Origin: CAZNRY01 sp964575675 | GTDB lineage: Bacteria > Eisenbacteria > RBG-16-71-46 > CAIMUX01 > VGJL01 | Assembly (NCBI GenBank): GCA_964575675.1 | Contig: CAZNRY010000144.1 | Location: 1-10,794 of the forward strand | Direction of reading: 5' to 3' | DNA: 10,794 nt | Shown: positions 6,320 to 10,794 of the stretch, one piece after another | Layout of the letters: each line of letters begins with the position of its first letter | Numbering within the stretch: position 1 is the first letter of the stretch | Program-made: the position numbers and the translations under genes | The notes under the pieces: generated by a model | Told to the model about the DNA's origin: nothing | What the model saw: only the letters and a program-made list of their open reading frames with translations | The model's database searches: none

Positions 6320-7213
6320 ATGGCGGACGTCTTCACGCGCGAGAAGCGGTCGGTGGTCATGTCGAAGATCCGGTCGACCGATACGCAGCCGGAGCTCGCC
6401 GTGCGCCGGGCGCTCCACGGCATGGGCTACCGGTACCGCCTCCACCATCCCGACCTCCCAGGCCGCCCCGATATCGTGCTCGTGCGCCTGCGGACGATCA
6501 TCCAGGTCAAGGGGTGCTTCTGGCACGGACATCGCTGCCTGAAGGGACGGGTCCCGAAACAGAACAGCAGCTACTGGATCCCGAAGATCCAGCAGAATCT
6601 CATCCGCGACCGGAGGAACGAACAGAAGCTCCGTGCTGCGGGCTGGCATGTCTATACGATGTGGGAGTGCGCCATCAGGGGCCGCGAGTCGGACATCGTG
6701 AGCATCTTGCACCGCGTGCTCAAGAACTCGGCAATGAGAGAGGATCCCCCACGGCCGCGCTCAAGGCGGGAGGAGCCCTTTTCACCACTCACGTGCAAAC
6801 CGCGGCTGATTCTGAGAAGTCTAGGTCGTGTGGTTGCGACGCCTCAGTGCTCCGGTGATGCGCGTGATCGCGTTGTGCCCCGTCTTCATTTCGTGCTCCC
6901 AGATTCGTATCACACTCCAGCCCTTGTCACGGAGGACGCAAGTCACGACCCTGTCCCGCTTCTTGTTGGTCCTGATCTTCTCGTACCAGAACTGATTTCC
7001 CTTCGGAGCGGGTTTGCAACCACGTCTGCAGCCGTGCCAGTAACATCCGTCAACGAAGACCGCCACCCGTTCTCTCGGAAACACAAAGTCGGGCTTCCCA
7101 AGCAGGGGATACCCCCGTCTCCATCCCGTGATTCTGGCCTCTCGGAGAAGCTGGCGGAGTCGCAGCTCCGTGCTCGCATTGCCGCGGCTTCGGACTTGCG
7201 ACATGTTGAATGA
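6320..7213 (+). CDS. vsr: Vsr-type T:G mismatch endonuclease with abnormal antisense-derived C-terminal extension
   Basis: The ATG has GGAG (6309-6312) 7 bases upstream and lies 16 bases after the REase stop. Residues 1-137 are a full Vsr domain: RSVVMSKIRSTDTQPE (10-25), LPGRPDIVL (46-54), QVKGCFWHGHRC (62-73), YWIPKIQQNLIRDRRNE (85-101) and GWHVYTMWECAIRG (108-121). D51 and H69 match the catalytic positions of E. coli Vsr, and C66, H71, C73 and C117 match its zinc ligands. The residue at 64, His in E. coli, is Lys. Vsr nicks beside T:G mismatches left by deaminated 5-methylcytosine. Normal family length is about 135-156, but this frame has no stop until 7213, giving 297 residues. From 6821 the extra part is the antisense of the opposite-strand vsr. 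The extension is therefore not an evolved domain, and the gene has probably lost its native 3' end. Confidence 0.88.
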   Translation: MADVFTREKRSVVMSKIRSTDTQPELAVRRALHGMGYRYRLHHPDLPGRPDIVLVRLRTIIQVKGCFWHGHRCLKGRVPKQNSSYWIPKIQQNLIRDRRNEQKLRAAGWHVYTMWECAIRGRESDIVSILHRVLKNSAMREDPPRPRSRREEPFSPLTCKPRLILRSLGRVVATPQCSGDARDRVVPRLHFVLPDSYHTPALVTEDASHDPVPLLVGPDLLVPELISLRSGFATTSAAVPVTSVNEDRHPFSRKHKVGLPKQGIPPSPSRDSGLSEKLAESQLRARIAAASDLRHVE

Positions 7214-7243
7214 CCGGGTCAGCGGATCATGCCCATCTGGCAA
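6821..7243 (-). CDS. vsr: Vsr-type DNA mismatch endonuclease, second copy
   Basis: 140 residues from a TTG start, last gene of the minus-strand operon. Motifs are DPLTRSFNMSQVRSRGNAST (6-25), LLGKPDFVF (47-55) with catalytic D52, VFVDGCYWHGC (62-72) with H70, QFWYEKIRTNKKRD (84-97) and GWSVIRIWEHE (108-118). Cys67, Cys72, Cys76 and His118 are candidate zinc ligands, a variant of the C/H/C/C set. It is only distantly similar to the plus-strand Vsr, so it is not a recent duplicate. TTG was chosen because GGAG (minus strand, 7251-7254) lies 7 bases upstream and because this start places RSFNMSQVRS at the family's usual position; no in-frame ATG precedes the conserved region. The start overlaps the inferred end of the methyltransferase gene by 17 bases. 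Read without correction, the assembly gap makes the two genes look like a single fused frame, which is probably artefactual. Confidence 0.9.
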   Translation of the reverse strand: MPDGHDPLTRSFNMSQVRSRGNASTELRLRQLLREARITGWRRGYPLLGKPDFVFPRERVAVFVDGCYWHGCRRGCKPAPKGNQFWYEKIRTNKKRDRVVTCVLRDKGWSVIRIWEHEMKTGHNAITRITGALRRRNHTT

Positions 7244-8275
7244 ACAGCCGCTCCGCCGCCCNNNNNNNNNNGAAGTCCTCCCCACCGCCTCAGCGAGTGC
7301 CACCGGAACGGCGTTTCCGATCTGCTCCCCGATCGACCGCTGGGACTTCCCGAAGAACACGTAGTCGTCGGGGAATGACTGGAGACTTGCGGCCTCTCGC
7401 AATGAGATGGCGCGGTCCTGCTCGGGGTGGCCGTACCTCCCGTTTGAAATGCTGAAACACCTGCACGTGAGCGTGGGTGCGGGAACGTCCCAGGCCATCC
7501 GACCGTACGTGTCTTGGTGGCCGTCATGATCCCGGTGACATGCGAGAATCAGGTCTTTCGGCCACTCGGTTCGACTTCCTCCGTTTCGCCGAGTCCTCCT
7601 CAGCCGCTGCAGGTTCTCCGGTGTGAGAATGGCCGCCCGGTGGTTCGGAACGCACGGAGAGCACTCCCCGGCCCTGAGAGGAGGCAGATAGCCGATGGCG
7701 TCCCGTACCGTCCGAAACGGTGCCAACCCGGATCCGTGTGTGTGCGGAGGAAGGGAGGCCGTGCCGAGTTTCGAAGCGATGAGAACGCAGCGGCGACGCG
7801 TTTGGGGAACCCCGTACCACTTCGCATCGATGATTCCCCAAGCCACCGAGTAGCCGAAGCCCTCGAGTATCTTGATGAACCGACGGAACGCGCTGAAACC
7901 CGGGACCTTCGTGACACCCGGTACGTTCTCCATGAACACCCAGTCCGGCCGCATCTCCGTCACCAACCTCGCGAACTCCAACAAGAGACGTGAATCCGAG
8001 GATCGGGTTTCCGCTCGATGATGGGTGCTGAACGGTTGGCACGGCGCACATCCGACGAGAGCGACATCCCCAAAAGCCCCCGGGATGTAGCTGAGCAACT
8101 CCTTTCCGTCCACGTTGCGGATATCGGCATTCAGGAAAGTGGCCGCGGGATTGTTGATCTCATACGTTTGGCGGTAGTCGGCATTCAGGTCCACACCGAT
8201 GATGACTTCGAGGCCGGCATTCCGCAAACCCCGTGTCAGTCCTCCCGCGCCGCAGAAGAGGTCAATCGCGATCAC
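7227..8275 (-). CDS. DNA (cytosine-5) methyltransferase, second system
   Basis: About 350 residues, depending on the gap length. Starts with GTG, overlapping the response-regulator stop as GTGA. Motif I is IDLFCGAGGLTRGL (4-17), motif IV APCQPFS (77-83) with catalytic C79, ENVPG (116-120), QTRRR (158-162), the target-recognition region with CHRDHDGHQDTYGRM (246-260) and the PAPTLT/SISNGR segments, motif IX SLREAASLQSFPD (291-303) and motif X GEQIGNAVPV (316-325). It would make 5-methylcytosine at a target that cannot be read from sequence. Its recognition region is unlike that of the plus-strand enzyme, so the two probably methylate different sites. The C-terminal end is inferred: across the N run, the frame giving AAERLFARWA then TGA looks like a natural family C-terminus. 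It is followed by its own vsr, but no restriction enzyme is visible beside it in this window. Confidence 0.92.
7251..7254 (-). promoter_or_regulatory. Ribosome binding site of the second vsr
   Basis: On the minus strand GGAG stands 7 bases before the TTG at 7243-7241. It lies inside the end of the methyltransferase reading frame and supports a separate vsr start rather than a fusion. Confidence 0.5.
7262..7271. other. Assembly gap (10 N)
   Basis: Ten unknown bases interrupt the 3' end of the minus-strand methyltransferase. Ten may be a placeholder rather than the true length. If read as exactly 10, the methyltransferase runs into the vsr frame. If the real length leaves remainder 2 on division by 3, the frame continues as AAERLFARWA and stops at TGA (7229-7227). 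Confidence 0.95.
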
Positions 8276-9417
8276 GGTCCCTGTACCCTCGGTGCCGCCG
8301 ACCGCCGGTCGTTCATGATCTCCCGCACCAGAGCATCAAGATCTCTCGCCGGCACGCCGGGACGGCATCCGATTTCCAGGTATGCCCAGGTAAACCGCTC
8401 CCGATACGGACTGTCGACCGAAGCCACTCTCTCAAAGCCCGTTGCCGCGTTGTTCGGACCGATCTGCCCAATTGCCAACAGCTCCAGATCTCGAAGGTTC
8501 ACCGCCATCATCGGGATTCCGGCCGCGGCGCATGCGGGAAGCAGCACGTATCCTCCAAGATGCGGTTCACTCAACGCGGACCTCAGCCTCTTCTCAACCG
8601 TCGCCTCATTCGTCGCAGCCTGGAGACCCAGTCCTTTCTCGATGAATTCGGAAATGCCGCAGCATCGTGCGCACAGCACTTCGTTGACCTTGGTGCTTCC
8701 GCCGTGGGGCACGAGGTCGCACGTCGGAGTGAGAACGACACGGTACGCCCCCGGTTGCGTCCCTGGGATCGCTTGAGCACGGAGCACGTCTCCCGTGATG
8801 AGATGATCGGTCAGCACGGGGAAGACATATTGCTCCCACGCATGGGCCGGAGGATCCCCGAAAACCGCGGCGTCGTCAATCATGGCAGCCAAACGACGAC
8901 GGGTTGCGCGCGTGAGCGTACTCCGTCGTGCCGAATCCTCCGACTCGGCGTCAAACACCATCGGAGCCAGGCTCCGCATGACTGCTCGTCCGGCACGCAC
9001 CAGATCTTCGGCCACTTCATGGATCGCGGCGATGTGGGGTTCAAATGCTCGCAGGTGTTCCAGAACCTGCTTATCCGATCCGGCCCCTTTCTGGACGACC
9101 CTGACGAATGGGTGCCCCGAACCAAGGTCCGCTTCGATATCGACGTTGCCGGCGGAGTAGAGGACGATGGGGCAGAACCAGCTCGTCTTCGTCCAAACTT
9201 CTCCCCACGCTTCTTTCCCGGCATCGACTCCCGTCGCCGGATCCCCGCGGTACCAGTCCAAGACCAGTGCATCCGGCCTGACCTCGTGAATCCGCGCAAC
9301 CGCCCCGGTGAATTCGCTTTCTGTCTCAACGCGGACGCCTGGGAGGCCTCCTTCCAGGCACTCCCGGATGGTTTCGCAGATTCCGGGATCATCGTCAACG
9401 ACGAGAATCGTCAGCAT
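8272..9417 (-). CDS. Response regulator with novel, non-DNA-binding-like output region
   Basis: 381 residues. Residues 1-125 are a canonical receiver domain: LVVDDD (5-10) with acidic D8/D9, phospho-acceptor D54 in ALVLDW (50-55), the conserved Ser/Thr position at S89 in IVLYSAG (84-90) and K110 in VVQKGAG (108-114). The remaining 255 residues match no output domain I know and show no helix-turn-helix. They contain RVVLTPTCDLV (226-236), a cysteine cluster LCARCCGI (248-255), VLLPACAAAGIPMMAVNLRDL (291-311) and a C-terminal helix. C233, C249, C252 and C253 could bind metal or form an active site. A valid ribosome binding site 8 bases upstream favours the ATG at 9417 over the in-frame GTG at 9426. 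The gene follows the kinase by 11 bases and overlaps the methyltransferase start by 4. The pair is most simply a phosphorelay whose output acts on or with the methyltransferase/Vsr, or is itself an effector. Confidence 0.85.
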   Translation of the reverse strand: MLTILVVDDDPGICETIRECLEGGLPGVRVETESEFTGAVARIHEVRPDALVLDWYRGDPATGVDAGKEAWGEVWTKTSWFCPIVLYSAGNVDIEADLGSGHPFVRVVQKGAGSDKQVLEHLRAFEPHIAAIHEVAEDLVRAGRAVMRSLAPMVFDAESEDSARRSTLTRATRRRLAAMIDDAAVFGDPPAHAWEQYVFPVLTDHLITGDVLRAQAIPGTQPGAYRVVLTPTCDLVPHGGSTKVNEVLCARCCGISEFIEKGLGLQAATNEATVEKRLRSALSEPHLGGYVLLPACAAAGIPMMAVNLRDLELLAIGQIGPNNAATGFERVASVDSPYRERFTWAYLEIGCRPGVPARDLDALVREIMNDRRSAAPRVQGP

Positions 9418-9425
9418 TCGACCCA

Positions 9426-9430
9426 CTCCT
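9426..9430 (-). promoter_or_regulatory. Ribosome binding site of the response regulator
   Basis: AGGAG on the minus strand lies 8 bases before ATG 9417-9415 and overlaps the kinase stop codon. It abuts the alternative GTG at 9426, which it therefore could not serve. Confidence 0.65.
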
Positions 9431-10794
9431 ACGACTCCGCGATGGGAAGGTCAAAGGTGAACGTTGCTCCCCCCAACTCGCCGGGCTGCACAAGGGCCAT
9501 CTTGCCCTCGTATGCCTCGACGATCTCCGAGGCGATCGTGAGCCCCATTCCAATACCGCCGGGTTTGGATGTCACCCCAGGCCAGAAGATGCGCTCAGCC
9601 TCCTCCTCCTCAACGCCGGGACCCGAGTCGTGGACGAAGACCTTGAGCCTATCGCTTGCTTTCCCGCGCCCCCGCTGCAGCTCGATGCGCAGCCGTCGTG
9701 TTCTTCGCGATTCGCGCGATAGCCAGTACATCGCGTTGTCAATGAGGTTGATAATGACCGCGTCCAGTTCGCCCGGATCAACCCGGACCTTCGTCGCTGC
9801 CGCGGCGTGGAACTCCAACGTGATCTTGCCGTCGGCCGCCGCTCGTTCGAAGAGGGCCAGCGCATCCCGGATGCGTTCTTCGATGACTGATGCTCGCCTT
9901 CCTCGACCGAAGGAGCGGCTGGCGAGAGGAGAGAAGGTCTCGGCCAACCGGTCCAACCCGCTGACTGCGGTCCGTGCTCGTTCCAGTTTTGGAGCGAGCC
10001 GCACGTCCAGGGAGTCCTTGACCGATTCGAGGGCGGTCAGTACCGCGCTCAGCACGGTGGTCTTGTTCCGGACCTCATGGACGAGCATCTGGGCCAACGT
10101 CCCGACGGTCGCGAGTCGGCTGTAATATGTGAATCGGCGCTCGATCTCGTTGCGGTCCTTCTCTAGTTCGAGATTGAACTCCTCAACCAAGGGAAGGACA
10201 TCAGCTGCACTGCCCTCCTGTTCGGCGATGGCCGCCACCTTCTCGCTCAGATCCCTCGCGCTGATGCCCTCGAACAGGCTGGCCATCTTCCGCCGCGCTG
10301 TCTTCTCATCGAGCCGATCCTTCTGCCGCTCTCGCTCCAGCACACCCACGACGGCCTTGATGGCCTCCTCGAATGCCGCCACTTCGATCGAGTCCACCAA
10401 GCGTTCCCGGTCGCTCGTGTCTTTGACCTTCGGGTTGTCGTCGGCGGAGATTGACACATAGCCGATGATCTGGGACGTGCTCATACGGGGACCGACATCA
10501 CTGACCCGGCGAAGATCGAGACCCAACCAATCCCTGGTCGATTCGGACTTTGGGAGCACGAGGATTCCGTCGCGATAGACAGAGATGCCCTTGTGGGCCT
10601 TGATAGCGCCCCGTACGGCGCGCTTGCCGATGGTGAACCGTTCCGAGATCTCCTCGACATCCTCCTGGCCGATGTCCCAGGCTCGGATTTCAAAGGTGAA
10701 CGGCCCACACGTCGGAGCGGTGAGTGCCGAAAGGACGCGAGCTCGGGAGGGTTCGCGAACCTGGGCGATGACATCACTCCAGGTTTGTTTCACC
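9429..10794 (-). CDS. Soluble sensor histidine kinase fused to the C-terminal part of an HSP90/MutL-type ATPase (5' end outside window)
   Basis: At least 454 residues; the frame is open to the right edge and the GTG at 10793 is probably internal. Residues 30-160 match the region that follows the ATPase domain in HSP90-like (HATPase_c_3) proteins: GPFTFEIRAWD (30-40), GISVYRDGILVLP (69-81), DWLGLDLRR (88-96), SQIIGYVSISADDNP (107-121) and SDRERLVDS (127-135). The GHKL ATPase of that part should lie just beyond the window. A coiled helical linker (145-225) leads to a full kinase core: H-box MLVHEVRNK (236-244) with H239, N-box IINLIDNAMYWL (347-358), G1 DSGPGV (389-394), the F-box region with ERIFWPGVTSK, and G2 GGIGMGLTIA (412-421). 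No membrane segment is seen, so it senses inside the cell. The response regulator starts 11 bases downstream. Two ATPase modules of the same superfamily in one chain is unusual. Confidence 0.85.
   Translation of the reverse strand, partial: VKQTWSDVIAQVREPSRARVLSALTAPTCGPFTFEIRAWDIGQEDVEEISERFTIGKRAVRGAIKAHKGISVYRDGILVLPKSESTRDWLGLDLRRVSDVGPRMSTSQIIGYVSISADDNPKVKDTSDRERLVDSIEVAAFEEAIKAVVGVLERERQKDRLDEKTARRKMASLFEGISARDLSEKVAAIAEQEGSAADVLPLVEEFNLELEKDRNEIERRFTYYSRLATVGTLAQMLVHEVRNKTTVLSAVLTALESVKDSLDVRLAPKLERARTAVSGLDRLAETFSPLASRSFGRGRRASVIEERIRDALALFERAAADGKITLEFHAAAATKVRVDPGELDAVIINLIDNAMYWLSRESRRTRRLRIELQRGRGKASDRLKVFVHDSGPGVEEEEAERIFWPGVTSKPGGIGMGLTIASEIVEAYEGKMALVQPGELGGATFTFDLPIAES

Noticed and set aside
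6740..6820. Possible bidirectional terminator between the convergent vsr genes
   Set aside because: Only a weak GGC/GCC stem followed by CTTTT (about 6766-6783) is visible. The stem is too short and the T-run too poor to call.
1024..6826. Shared 10-mer ACCTAGACTT near the SEFIR promoter (plus) and at the second vsr stop (minus)
   Set aside because: Ten bases in a 10.8-kb window is within reach of chance, and the two contexts have nothing else in common.
6734..7213. Vsr C-terminal tail as a new domain
   Set aside because: From 6821 on it is the reverse complement of a conserved vsr gene and shows no composition or motif of its own, so I treat it as read-through.
8233..10125. Long plus-strand open frame of about 630 codons
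   Set aside because: It is antisense to the response regulator and kinase, whose motifs are complete. Its translation is Arg/Ser/Pro-rich without any recognisable domain, as expected from stop-poor GC-rich antisense.
1..10794. CRISPR array, tRNA, rRNA or insertion sequence
   Set aside because: No regularly spaced repeats, tRNA-like folds, ribosomal RNA stretches, transposase motifs or terminal inverted repeats were seen on either strand.

Overview
This is a GC-rich stretch (about 60% or more by eye) from an unidentified bacterium. The 10-base N run at 7262-7271 suggests a scaffolded, probably metagenomic, assembly. It looks like an accessory defence and DNA-modification island. The left edge has a RadC-type JAB protein tail and a DUF932 protein, a pair common on plasmids, integrative elements and genomic islands. 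Nothing in the window fixes the taxon. The well-formed leaderless promoter at 1006-1034 shows that the host or donor tolerates leaderless transcripts.

Layout, left to right. (1) 1-882, plus strand: radC-like 3' end and a DUF932 gene. (2) 1006-3665, plus strand: a two-gene cassette with its own promoter, encoding a SEFIR/TIR-like cytosolic protein and an exported protein with ChaN/TraB/Ere-like motifs. This cassette lies between two perfect copies of a 20-nt hairpin-forming repeat. One copy forms the last codons of the DUF932 gene. (3) 3950-7213, plus strand: a restriction-modification operon of C5-cytosine methyltransferase, probable PD-(D/E)XK restriction endonuclease (4-nt GTGA overlap) and Vsr-type nicking endonuclease. 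The Vsr frame lacks a stop at its normal end. (4) 10794-6821, minus strand: a convergent operon of a soluble sensor kinase fused behind the C-terminal part of an HSP90/MutL-type ATPase (5' end beyond the window), a response regulator with an unrecognised 260-residue output region, a second C5-cytosine methyltransferase (again a GTGA overlap) and a second Vsr.

How the genes may work together. The plus-strand operon is a conventional type II R-M set with its own T:G mismatch repair nuclease. The minus-strand operon has the same methyltransferase-Vsr core but no recognised restriction enzyme in view. In its place it carries a phosphorelay-like pair with no membrane segment and no DNA-binding output domain. 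That is the best candidate for an under-described system: a cytoplasmic signalling module coupled by translation to DNA methylation and nicking. The two operons meet tail to tail, and the first Vsr frame reads antisense through the second vsr. This suggests that one of them was inserted beside the other. The SEFIR/exported-protein cassette may be a third module, inserted at the DUF932 3' end.
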